Positions 57,901 to 64,000 of a stretch of 64,000 bases of DNA are shown here, piece after piece (within the stretch, counting starts at the first letter, position 1; each line of letters starts with the position of its first letter). The stretch is from positions 1 through 64,000 of the forward strand of contig NMRA01000445.1 in NCBI GenBank assembly GCA_002633005.1, read 5' to 3'. Both the position numbers and the translations under genes were made by a program. The DNA comes from Phoronis australis (taxonomy: Eukaryota; Phoronida; Phoronidae). Below the pieces are notes generated by a model that was given only the letters and a program-made list of their open reading frames with translations, did not search any database and had not been told where the DNA came from.

Positions 57901-59617
57901 TGAATTGGTGGATTTATTTCTCTCAAAATACAGTAAACAATGAAAAGCGCAATAGAAACATCAGAGCAACTAAATTGGTCAAAAAAGATAATGCTCCGCC
58001 CGACAGACGAACGATGAACTAATTGAGGCAGCACGACTCACTGTAACGTGCAGGAACGTAAGAAAACGACAGTATCTTACGAGGAGGCAATGTGGCCTAG
58101 TGTGATAGGTGCCCACCTTCTTTACTCGAGGTTCGTGGGTTCGAGTCCCATTAGGCCACATTGCCAGACCCTTGAGTCAGGTTTCTAGGTCCTCAGCTCG
58201 GTTTTAACTACACATGAATGAAAACAAAAATAGTTTCAGGTAATCAGTGCAATGGGCCCCATACACAGCCTGCACACGTCTGGTACAAGGTATGCCAGAC
58301 CGCCGGAAATTATTTTTTTAACAGAATCCTGCTGCCCGAAACGCTGGATGGAAGATGAAACGGAGAACACCTTGTCGATCGGTGTTTCACTCACCAAAGC
58401 GTTAGAAAAGAATGCTTTGGAAGTAAAGCAATGTCAGTGAAAACTCCCAAAACTAATAAAAACATTAAAACACTCGTAAAATTTCTCAAGCATGCTGGTA
58501 GACTTGCTGAGTATGAGTAGTGCCATTGAAGCACACTGTTTCTTGCAATAGGCCCGTAGAAGACCTATGTAACGTGTCGGCCTTTTTGTTTTGCGCACTT
58601 TGTTTCGCAAAATTCAGACACCACTCTCCCATTATTACTTTTCTATAACACATGGCATAACCAATATCTTATATGATTTACTTTGCCTACTCTTTTGGTT
58701 TCATAACTCGTACAGGCATGGTACTTTCTATTCTAATTTTGTGCCCACTCAATACAAGTATCCATTATTCCATACTCCAGCACCTAATGGTTTGCATAAA
58801 TAACTGTCTAATCTTAGTTTGCACTTGATGACCGTAGCATTAAAGCTGAAAATTCGAGTCTAAAATCGAAATTAAGAATATTTATTCGAAATCCCGAGTT
58901 TTCACTCGAGTTTTCAGCGCGAATTATATGTGAGTCATAAAGTGCCACCTTGTACTAGAAACTCATACGCTTAACCATAATATACTCGAACACAGACTAA
59001 TATACATTTATTTTGAGTTTGCACACAATTAGAATAGAAAATGCAAAAAATATTTTGAGTTCGATTTCGAGTACAAAGATTAGATTGCGGGCCCTGGTTC
59101 CGTGGTAATTGTGCAGTCCGTGGCTATGGTTTATGTGTTTGTAGGTTTCTGGCCTGGGGGTAGGCAGTTGGAAGTGTTTCGAATTTTTCTGTTTTAGTAC
59201 ATTTGAAATATTTTGATATTCAAAAGTTAGAAGCAAGTATAATTAGCCAATACTTACCGATAAACTTTTCGTCACCGCAGGATTCCAGCCCAGCAGCGGA
59301 ATAGACAGGCTCTCCGTGAGCGACATTAAAAATCTATATAAAAGCACCCTGGTTCGGTCGTAGATATCCGTGTTTGTGTTAATGAACACTATGGCAGTGA
59401 CATCATTTCTTATGAATTTATCGCATACTTCCTCGATCAGACCTAGTGGTGTTAGGTTATTGATGGTGAATGATTGGACTTTAATTGTATCATCTGAGCT
59501 TCGTAGCGCTCGCGTTACACCCCTGCAGTCGATTTTTGAACATATCAGGCCAAAGGATCCACCGCTGACTCGCTCCAGCAACCAACAACTCAAGATCACC
59601 GTCACCAGTCTCGTCAT
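30582..59617 (-). CDS. Grin2-like: NMDA-type ionotropic glutamate receptor subunit, GluN2-like (16 coding exons)
   Basis: Coding exons from 5' to 3': 59258-59617, 57529-57707, 56746-56856, 55662-55804, 52967-53153, 50139-50268, 47946-48169, 47448-47595, 46326-46509, 44277-44402 (alternative 43544-43666), 34806-35026, 34379-34545, 33425-33609, 32983-33224, 31975-32138, 30582-30993. These total 3183 nt, 1060 residues; every junction is GT-AG and in phase. Order: signal peptide, amino-terminal domain (to about 370), S1 (about 395-555), M1 (562-582), M2 pore loop (604-620), M3 with SYTANLAAF at 646-654, S2, M4 (823-843), cytosolic tail ending ESTL, a class I PDZ ligand like the ESDV of vertebrate GluN2. 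S2 and pore flanks match GluN2 better than GluN1 or GluN3. The pore N-site is Gly616-Ala617 and several ligand contacts differ, so channel properties are not predictable from vertebrate subunits. Confidence 0.93.
31975..32138 (-). CDS. Grin2-like: NMDA-receptor gene exon 15 (cytosolic tail)
   Basis: 164 bp after a TTTCCAG acceptor, ending at GTAAAG. It encodes [20 protein letters not shown], then a C-x5-C pair and a short amphipathic helix, [17 protein letters not shown], with heptad-like hydrophobic spacing. Phase fits both neighbours. Confidence 0.85.
32219..32460. mobile_element. Small TIR element (family C), copy 2
   Basis: The left end is CATGCGCGCACCCACGG followed by GGGGGCTCG. The right end is TTCGAGCTCCCC, then GGGTACGCACATG. 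The interior shares 'acgagacaaaa' and 'caggaattactacaattcggcg' with copy 3. It lies in intron 14 of the NMDA-receptor gene. Confidence 0.65.
32749..32911. mobile_element. Small TIR element (family B), copy 2
   Basis: Bounded by GACGGATTTAG and GTATCCGCCCCTT, with 'ccatttggcagttcggggatgc' inside, matching copy 1. It lies about 70 bp downstream of the M4 exon of the NMDA-receptor gene, within intron 14. Confidence 0.65.
32983..33224 (-). CDS. Grin2-like: NMDA-receptor gene exon 14 (end of S2, M4)
   Basis: 242 bp. It encodes [13 protein letters not shown], then the M4 helix [20 protein letters not shown] at about 823-842, followed by EHMYFKF, which matches GluN2 M4. A Cys-rich juxtamembrane segment (DKCGCCG) is a possible palmitoylation cluster, as GluN2 tails are known to be palmitoylated. 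Donor GTAAGT. Confidence 0.93.
33425..33609 (-). CDS. Grin2-like: NMDA-receptor gene exon 13 (S2, ligand-contact aspartate)
   Basis: 185 bp. It encodes [19 protein letters not shown], with Asp735 at the position of the GluN2 glutamate-binding aspartate, then [12 protein letters not shown]. Acceptor TTTCCAG, donor GTGAGA. Confidence 0.93.
33651..33665 (+). promoter_or_regulatory. CTCF-like core motif
   Basis: CCAGCAGATGGCGCT fits the vertebrate CTCF core CCASYAGRKGGCRSY at all 15 positions. It lies 42 bp upstream, in the transcript sense, of NMDA-receptor exon 13. A single match of this length in 64 kb is weak evidence for binding. Confidence 0.35.
33772..34013. mobile_element. Small TIR element (family C), copy 3
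   Basis: The left end is CATGGGCGCACCCAGG with a long G-run and GGGGCTCG. The right end is CGAGCCCCACCCCC, then GGGTGCGCGCATGG. It is about 242 bp, the same size as copy 2, and sits in intron 12 of the NMDA-receptor gene. Confidence 0.7.
34379..34545 (-). CDS. Grin2-like: NMDA-receptor gene exon 12 (start of S2)
   Basis: 167 bp after GTTTCAG, ending at GTAAGT. It encodes [19 protein letters not shown], aligned with the F-R-F-G-T-V-x-x-G-S-T stretch of GluN2. Asn691 and Thr692 take the places of the ligand-contact Ser-Thr pair. Confidence 0.92.
34806..35026 (-). CDS. Grin2-like: NMDA-receptor gene exon 11 (M2 pore loop and M3)
   Basis: 221 bp. It encodes [13 protein letters not shown] (pore loop), T-P-K-G, then [20 protein letters not shown]. 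The gating motif SYTANLAAF is intact at 646-654. The two pore asparagines of vertebrate GluN2 are Gly616 and Ala617 here. Acceptor TTTTGCAG, donor GTAGCC. Confidence 0.94.
36430..36680. repeat. ATCGAT-rich degenerate repeat
   Basis: Many copies of TATCGATA- and CTATCGAT-like words, related to the unit of the element at 45219-45442 but without clear inverted ends. Probably a decayed relative. Confidence 0.5.
36840..37680. mobile_element. Degenerate mariner-like DNA transposon relic
   Basis: Terminal inverted repeats share a perfect 16-bp core, TGTCCCAAAAGTAATG, at 36846-36861 and inverted at 37660-37675. Inside, 37156-37341 (+) encodes 61 residues beginning [20 protein letters not shown], resembling the N-terminal helix-turn-helix found in many mariner/IS630-type transposases. 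No catalytic DDE/D region remains in about 830 bp, so the copy is non-autonomous. Confidence 0.7.
37156..37341 (+). pseudogene. Transposase N-terminal fragment
   Basis: 61-codon frame inside the mariner-like relic. It carries the E-Q-R-I...Q-A-F-W-K-E-Y-P pattern of a transposon helix-turn-helix region, then stops. There is no catalytic domain. The family assignment rests on this pattern and the flanking inverted repeats. Confidence 0.55.
41740..43260 (-). repeat. Dispersed degenerate repeat (family A), inverted tandem array ~1.5 kb
   Basis: It contains at least six diverged units in reverse orientation relative to 15440-16560: 'tttgccaaattcaggaaaatccatta', 'ggagatacggcagc', 'aatggcgtcgatttcgtccgaaaa' and 'aaaatgccactaggaggt'. 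Open frames such as 41747-42049 fall within units and are not genes. Confidence 0.7.
43544..43666 (-). CDS. Grin2-like: NMDA-receptor gene exon 10b: second alternative M1 exon
   Basis: 123 bp with the same phases as 10a, so swapping leaves the frame intact and the protein one residue shorter. It encodes EPYDFSAW, a different M1 helix and [15 protein letters not shown]. Acceptor TTTTCAG, donor GTAAAT. Conserved Glu-Pro, Trp and Glu-Trp-x-Ser-Pro show that it is a duplicate of 10a under constraint and not a chance frame. Including both would duplicate M1, so mutually exclusive use is inferred. Confidence 0.9.
44277..44402 (-). CDS. Grin2-like: NMDA-receptor gene exon 10a: first of two alternative M1 exons
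   Basis: 126 bp, with two bases completing a Glu codon, 41 codons and one leftover base. It encodes EPFELLMW, the M1 helix and [16 protein letters not shown]. Acceptor TTTTCAG, donor GTATCA. Both end phases equal those of exon 10b, 610 bp further along the transcript. The M1-M2 linker is strongly basic in this version. Confidence 0.92.
45219..45442. mobile_element. Fold-back/TIR element with palindromic 21-bp satellite core
   Basis: 44-bp inverted ends lie at 45219-45262 and 45398-45441, differing at only a few positions. The core is a tandem array of about six 21-bp units with TCTATCGATAGAGTTAATAAG as consensus, each centred on the palindrome CTATCGATAG. Both strands are open in frame because of the 21-bp period. 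It lies in intron 9 of the NMDA-receptor gene. Confidence 0.85.
46326..46509 (-). CDS. Grin2-like: NMDA-receptor gene exon 9 (S1, ligand-contact arginine)
   Basis: Encodes [10 protein letters not shown], then [11 protein letters not shown] with the ligand-carboxylate arginine at 523, then [10 protein letters not shown] and SPTAFL, the GluN2-type pre-M1 end. Lys518 replaces the threonine normally found two residues after the Ser of S-L-T-I-N. Confidence 0.93.
47127..47213. repeat. (ATAC)n microsatellite
   Basis: A tetranucleotide tract with minor interruptions in intron 8 of the NMDA-receptor gene. The Thr/His/Ile-repeating frames on both strands are artefacts. Confidence 0.95.
47448..47595 (-). 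CDS. Grin2-like: NMDA-receptor gene exon 8 (S1)
   Basis: Encodes [13 protein letters not shown] and [15 protein letters not shown]. Trp490 occupies the position of the glutamate-contact His485 of mammalian GluN2A. The exon starts after TTTCAG and ends at GTGAGG in phase 0. Confidence 0.92.
47946..48169 (-). CDS. Grin2-like: NMDA-receptor gene exon 7 (linker to S1, start of ligand-binding domain)
   Basis: 224 bp. It encodes [10 protein letters not shown], the strongly conserved IQWPGG signature, then [15 protein letters not shown], which opens the S1 half of the ligand-binding domain. Acceptor TTACAG, donor GTAAGT. Confidence 0.92.
50139..50268 (-). CDS. Grin2-like: NMDA-receptor gene exon 6 (end of amino-terminal domain)
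   Basis: 130 bp between a GTGACAG acceptor and a GTACAT donor. It encodes [20 protein letters not shown] with NYRKSSQ, equivalent to the G-R-V-x-F-x-x-x-G-x-R strand that closes this domain in other subunits. Confidence 0.87.
50280..52966. other. Grin2-like: Intron 5 of the NMDA-receptor gene; no exon needed
   Basis: Exons 5 and 6 join in phase directly. It contains the family D repeat at 50803-51060 and a CTCF-like core at 50615-50627. A protein-like frame at 51661-51864 (-) would break the receptor frame if spliced in. Confidence 0.6.
50803..51060 (+). repeat. Dispersed repeat (family D), copy 2
   Basis: Diverged copy of 28262-28540, located in intron 5 of the NMDA-receptor gene. The open frame 50611-51009 on the minus strand overlaps it and is not considered coding. 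Confidence 0.7.
52967..53153 (-). CDS. Grin2-like: NMDA-receptor gene exon 5 (amino-terminal domain)
   Basis: 187 bp. Acceptor TTTACAG before 53153, donor GTAAGT after 52967. It encodes a Lys-rich helix, [17 protein letters not shown], and ends with [11 protein letters not shown], the conserved W-x-x-G-x-x-L/F stretch of NMDA-receptor amino-terminal domains. Confidence 0.88.
53259..53800. repeat. Imperfect fold-back element, ~220-bp arms
   Basis: Inverted arms meet near 53573. Left-arm 'tgcgcattgatgcccacaca' and 'tcgttcatcatgtttccaca' recur inverted in the right arm. The left arm has about 100 bp of extra sequence (roughly 53340-53440) that the right arm lacks. It lies in intron 4 of the NMDA-receptor gene. 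Confidence 0.8.
55662..55804 (-). CDS. Grin2-like: NMDA-receptor gene exon 4 (amino-terminal domain)
   Basis: Starts after CTTAG and ends at GTAAAC. It encodes [13 protein letters not shown] followed by a [10 protein letters not shown] cluster, an extra pair of cysteines in the lobe linker. Phase is continuous with exons 3 and 5. Confidence 0.87.
56746..56856 (-). CDS. Grin2-like: NMDA-receptor gene exon 3 (amino-terminal domain)
   Basis: 111 bp with TTTTAG acceptor and GTAAGA-type donor. It encodes [13 protein letters not shown] through [10 protein letters not shown], matching the helix-strand pattern of receptor amino-terminal domains. Phase links exons 2 and 4 exactly. Confidence 0.87.
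57529..57707 (-). CDS. Grin2-like: NMDA-receptor gene exon 2 (amino-terminal domain)
   Basis: Acceptor ATTTAAG before 57707 and donor GTGAGT after 57529. It encodes [20 protein letters not shown] followed by WKKFVVVTT, the typical 'Trp-lobe' start of the second segment of a bilobed amino-terminal domain. Confidence 0.88.
58086..58165 (+). repeat. tRNA-like sequence with extended 14-bp terminal stem
   Basis: Arms GGCAATGTGGCCTA (58086-58099) and its exact complement (58152-58165) enclose a tRNA-like core. The T-arm GTGGGTTCGAGTCCCAT (58135-58151) has a five-pair stem and a B-box. An A-box-like TGGCCTAGTGTGATAGG is present and the anticodon arm is poor. It is best read as a tRNA-derived repeat (SINE-like) and not a functional tRNA. 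It lies in intron 1 of the NMDA-receptor gene. Confidence 0.6.
58851..58922. repeat. Imperfect hairpin
   Basis: 'gctgaaaattcgagt' is answered by the inverted 'actcgagttttcagc' with about 40 bp between. Short and imperfect; function unknown. Confidence 0.5.
59258..59617 (-). CDS. Grin2-like: NMDA-receptor gene exon 1 (signal peptide, start of amino-terminal domain)
   Basis: 120 codons from ATG at 59617, with a hydrophobic leader ([17 protein letters not shown]), then the opening of the amino-terminal domain with [12 protein letters not shown]. Donor GTAAGT, phase 0. No in-frame upstream ATG gives a better leader. Confidence 0.88.
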
Positions 59618-61227
59618 TTTTGCATTTAGTCACAGCGTCCTGGAAAAGTCAATGATATCAGTTCACATGTAAACCTCCCAACTGGGCCACAACAATGGGC
59701 GCGTAAGACAACGGGAAAAAAACACTGCTCCAGACGCATTCCAGCTGGTCCGGTCGCTTCTAGGTAAAAGAATGCCAATAGGAAGCTTTCGCAAACATAC
59801 GAATATGTTAACTATTCACCAGTACATGTCCACGTAGTACTCGGGTTATTACTACTAGTCTTTCGCAAATAAGATATATAGTGTATGCATGCTGTAACGA
59901 AGGAGGACAGGGTCTTATTGTATCATTTGTGACCACCGGTGGTCAGACTTGGCGGGGTCAACTCGGCGGGGTCAACTCGGCGGCAAGACATCGATACTGA
60001 CGAAGTGACACCACTTTCAGATTTAGGATGCCCCGAGAGTGCTAACTAAATTTTCAAACTAAGAAGGAGAAACGTTCACGAAAGCCAAAAACGGTATATG
60101 TTACTTACTTATTTTCAAATGTGTGAACTATATTGACCCGGTGAGATGAGGTATTTCAAATCAAAGCTTCGCACCTTTTCTCAGATTCATTGGACATGCA
60201 CTATTGAACGCATTCACTGTACAGTATTTAACTTGCATTATTAATCTTTAAAATGTGAGAGAAGTAAATTTCGATATTATATTTTTACACGCGGATAGAT
60301 TTTCTCTAATTGCATCTAAACTTGTTGAAACATTCACTTTTTACAAGATTTGATTATAATTTGCAGACAGTTATTTGTGAAATTCCAGTCGATTTTCGCT
60401 GACGCGTAGACGTTAAATCAGAGACAATGAACTCTCGACATTCGAGTTCTCCGCGTGTGGAGCTGCGGGAATTGTTAAACAAATTTTCGGCAACTAAATG
60501 AATCTTGCGTCAATTTCGCGACGCACGTGCCCAGATCCTGACTGTGGACGCGGTTTGGGGAGCATGAGAGCTGAGCCATCCCATAGGGGGATGGAGGCTG
60601 TCCTTTCCGAGAAATTTTGAATTATTATTAAGACGTGTTACCGTAAATTCTGGTGCATTCTAGTGGTAGGCCCTATACTGTTAGGTCTTGAGTTCTTTAT
60701 ACAGCTATGGACTGATCGCAAGCGTGATATGCCCAAGGGACCGGTCGACGACCACTGCCAAAGTTTCTTAACTCAGATTTTTTGTCTCTCATTAGATTAG
60801 CCTAGTCTTACTTGCTTTTATGGTCTAGTGTTGTCTGCTCGCTTTGCAGACAGGGTTTATGGATTTTATGGCGACTGATCGCGACACCTGACGCTCGGTT
60901 ATCATGAACGAAAAGTGGCATTGCACTACCTATTACATTGCATTGGAAGTTATCAGGAGAAAGCGAAGGTAGTGAAATCGTCGTTTAGGATTGTCAATAC
61001 ATTGTGAGGCCCATACATCAGCTCTGTCTCGAAACAGATTCAGGTTTGTCGTTAACATTTGATCCACAAAAATCTCACCTCAGACAGGTTGATTTACGTA
61101 GCGAGTCCAGCATAAAACCTTCGCATTTCATAATTAGTACTTTCCTAATAACGACAACTACCGTTACCGACTAAAATATAATAGAGTAGATGCACATTTG
61201 CATATATACGATAAAGCTATTTTACTA

Positions 61228-61462
61228 TAAATGTATGTATGTTTACGTATGTTTACGTATGTGTGTATGTATGTACATGTATGTATGTATGTATGTATGT
61301 ATGTATGTATGTATGTATGTATGTATGTATGTATGTATGTATATTTACGTATGTGTGTATGTATGTACATGTATGTATGTATGTATGTATGTATGTATGT
61401 ATGTATTTATGTATGTATGTATGTATGTATGTATGTATGTATGTATGTATGTATGCATGTAT
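61228..61462. repeat. (ATGT)n microsatellite
   Basis: About 230 bp of a tetranucleotide repeat interrupted by 'tttacgtatgtg' and 'acatg' variants, which form a larger duplicated block. Open in several frames on both strands (Met-Tyr-Val-Cys and His-Thr-Tyr-Ile repeats); not coding. Confidence 0.97.
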
Positions 61463-62286
61463 GGTGTACAACAGTCAGAGTGTAAACAGGTTTTAGAGTT
61501 GTGAACAGACGATGGTGTAGACTGCTGCCTATGACTGTCTAAGCACAATTACGACGATAACTTGAAAACCAGATAGACGTTTCAGATCAATTTAGTTTGC
61601 ACAATGTCAAATGATGGATTTTTGCCGCTGTTAAGAGGCCAGGCTGAAAAACAGAAACGACAATCCCTGAAACAAACGGTCACGGTTTGGGCTGGTTCGG
61701 TGGAAGCTTTCACCTCTTCTCAGCTTGTTCACAAAATTGTTTAAAACCTTCACTTTTGTTGTGGCTCATTTACAAGAGTACATTTCTCCAACCGGAAATT
61801 GCGCTTTCTTTGATACGATCGTGTGCCCAAGTGCTTGCTCTTCGTCGTATTCGGCGCTCTTATTCAATTCTTCGAAGTGTTGAGTGATCTAATATCGATT
61901 AGAAAACAGACCTGAGAGTAAAAAACTCACAGAGTTAGTGAACGCGTGTTGCCAAGAAAGTCACTTTAATTTTACTTGACAAAATTGTCCTTCTTCATTT
62001 TTAAAGCCTTGTTCTTACATAATTGACAACAGTGTAAAATGTCTTTCTTCATTCATTCAAGAGTGGCATTGGACCTGGGCAACATAAAGGTTATACGGTT
62101 GTGAAAAAAGCGTCTTGCAGTGGCAGACTCTGCCATAGTCTCTAGAGACTGTTAAACTCCGATTGGCTATTGCCACGCCTCTCATGTCAGTCATCACTGT
62201 TGGCGAACCTTCTCATTGCCCAGAAGATATGCTTGAGCTTTATTGTCTTGTACGGCAGAAGTGCCAATAAAACGAAAATAACATTC

Positions 62287-62428
62287 GAAAAAAATCGTAA
62301 TAACGACTGTATTCTCGTGATAATGACTTTTACGATTTTTATTTCTCGTAATTACGACTTTTCACCGTAATTACGACTTTTTCTCGAATTAACGACCTTT
62401 CTCGCAATTACGACTTCTCGCATGAAGC
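62287..62428. repeat. ~19-bp minisatellite (TCTCGTAATTACGACTTTT-like)
   Basis: About seven degenerate units built on TCTCGTAATTACGACTTTT. The unit contains the palindromic CGTAATTACG. Confidence 0.75.
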
Positions 62429-63339
62429 GTAAATGACAGCACTCTCAGCAGAATCAAAAGTTGCGTCAACAACATGGATCAACTTTTCGAGTTTTACTTC
62501 CGGTTTTGTCTAAGCTACATCAGCTCGCAACCATGAAACTGTAATAACTAAAGGAACTCTGTATCGTGATCTTCGTCGTGTCGGACTATTTCGGCATGTA
62601 TAGACATCCGATCTAGGTGAGCTGACACTCTTTACCAAAGGGCTGCTTCAAGACGACCGTAATTTACATGAGTACGGATGGGTGGGTCGATTGAGGAACT
62701 CACTGTCACTTACAAGATGTTTGGCTCATTTCTAAGGTTTTCAATCCCATTGGATTTGGCTTGCGTTCTGGGAGAGGGGTGCATCTCTCGAGGCTCTTTT
62801 ATCGATGGCTAGTAGTAGTATTTGGCTTGAAGCGTGTTCAAGCAGTAATAACCAACGTGTCGTTGCCGGATACTACATGAAGGTGAAAGTGACCCAGGCA
62901 AGACGGGGCTGACTAGTTAAAATGCGGAGAGACGTGGCACGTGAAAATGGAGGTAAAGGTGTGTTACTTGGTACAGGCATCATATGGCAACGACACGTGG
63001 GTCACCACTGGTTGAATAAGCTTCAAGTCAAATAAAGTTTCGCAAAAAGCCACCGACAATATTTAACCGTTTATACAGTGACCATACGGTTTCGATTTGT
63101 CGTATGAATCGAAGTGTCACACGAAGTTAGGGCCTCAAGGAAAGTAGGCCTATTCCCTGCCGATGCAACCTTCTCCGATAACGTAGGTCAACTTCAGTGG
63201 GGTCAATAACAATTAATGAAAACGAGCCTGACGTCCTCCAAGGCAGTAATGAAACCCTGTTGAACGCATCTTAAATGCACTGATGTCTGCACCCATGTAT
63301 ACCCCCGGCGTCCTCTTGAGTAATCCTTCAATGAAGTTT

Positions 63340-63470
63340 GTCAGTTCAATTAGATCGAACTTGCACACCAGATTTCATTTGGCAGTTCGAGGGTCCGAAT
63401 TTTTGACATGCAATAGTCTGCCCTGCCCTGCCCCCCCCCAGAACTCAAAATCCAGGATCCGCTCTTGCAC
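63340..63470. mobile_element. Small TIR element (family B), copy 3 (degraded)
   Basis: It retains 'catttggcagttcgagggtccgaat', a C-rich 'ctgccctgcccc' stretch and the right end GGATCCGCTCTTG. The left end is degraded. Confidence 0.55.
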
Positions 63471-64000
63471 GCACATCGAAATAGTCCATCACGACGAAAT
63501 ACACAATGCAGTGTTCATTTAGGTCTACTTTTGACAGTTCTACGTTTGCGATTTAATCTTGCAAGGATCTCCTTGTAATTTAGGCCATGTTGTTGACGTA
63601 TTTTTCCCCTGGCGGATGTTTCAGTGATGACGAGATTTGGACCAAAAATAGGAATTTAGATCCAGTCACAGCATAGTTTCCAAAGGTTCAGGTAACCATG
63701 GGGACAATTTAACACTTGTTTGTTACGGAGGGTTAGTTTCAGTTGCATACGCAGTATAGCAGTCGGGAGCATTTCAGACAATTTATCAGTTGTAACAAAT
63801 TTCAATTTAAAAAAAGAAGAACGCAATTACTTTGCTTTGCAAGAGCAAATACGTCTGTTAAGAATGCCGTTGTCTTGACAACAGAAGATGCTTTTCACCG
63901 TGATTTCAACACTTATTATTTGGGTGATAAAACAAGTCGTAAGAACTTTTAACTGTGGTTTTTATAGTAAACTTTTCTCGCGTTTTAAACTGTATTTCGT

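Larger units (their letters stand above)
59618..64000. other. Upstream of the NMDA-receptor start; no gene supported
   Basis: This stretch must include the receptor's promoter and 5' UTR, but no core promoter element could be recognised. It holds the (TATG)n tract, a minisatellite at 62287-62428 and a decayed family B element. The open frames seen are short and without recognisable motifs. Confidence 0.5.

Noticed and set aside
61164-61504. Open frames with Met-Tyr-Val-Cys and His-Thr-Tyr-Ile repeats on both strands
   Set aside because: They are translations of the (ATGT)n microsatellite. The same applies to 46968-47319.
1-64000. Search for CRISPR arrays, operons, ribosome-binding sites and rRNA
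   Set aside because: The window is animal nuclear DNA. Direct repeats lack the regular repeat-spacer pattern, and no rRNA-like sequence was recognised.

Overview
The window is nuclear DNA from an animal. Its genes are broken by GT-AG introns, intergenic spaces are long, and tetranucleotide microsatellites, fold-back elements and small terminal-inverted-repeat elements are abundant. The gene content (an invertebrate-style GluN2-like NMDA receptor, a two-domain saposin protein, a TNF-receptor-like protein with a BCMA-spaced cysteine module) suggests an invertebrate deuterostome such as a hemichordate, echinoderm or cephalochordate. I cannot fix the species. Two single 'n' bases (24357, 30455) are each bracketed by near-identical direct copies, which looks like unmerged haplotype or contig overlap.

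Layout. (1) 2870-3019 (-) is the first coding exon of an unidentified, probably membrane, protein running leftward out of the window. Its start is only 132 bp from the start of (2), a seven-exon saposin-like gene on the + strand (3152-12676, 274 aa, two saposin B domains). The shared promoter holds two adjacent CLEAR-like E-boxes, fitting lysosomal genes. (3) 12677-19654 is intergenic and repeat rich. (4) 19655-25139 (-) is a two-exon single-pass receptor of 237 aa. It has a signal peptide, one six-cysteine module with exactly the BCMA spacing, a stalk, a TM segment and a short basic tail; its exon 1 appears twice around the first 'n'. (5) 30582-59617 (-) is a complete GluN2-like NMDA receptor subunit gene of 16 coding exons. 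Reading frame and intron phase close perfectly to 1060 aa. It contains two M1-encoding exons (44277-44402 and 43544-43666) with identical phases, so they look mutually exclusive. (6) 59618-64000 holds no gene I can support, only satellites and repeats.

Main points of interest: the duplicated M1 exon of the receptor; Gly-Ala in place of the pore asparagines; substitutions at three glutamate-contact positions; the BCMA-type module; a dispersed repeat family carrying CTCF-like cores; and several long hairpin-forming elements inside introns. All exon boundaries were read by hand from splice signals, phase continuity and family resemblance. No alignment or database search was run.
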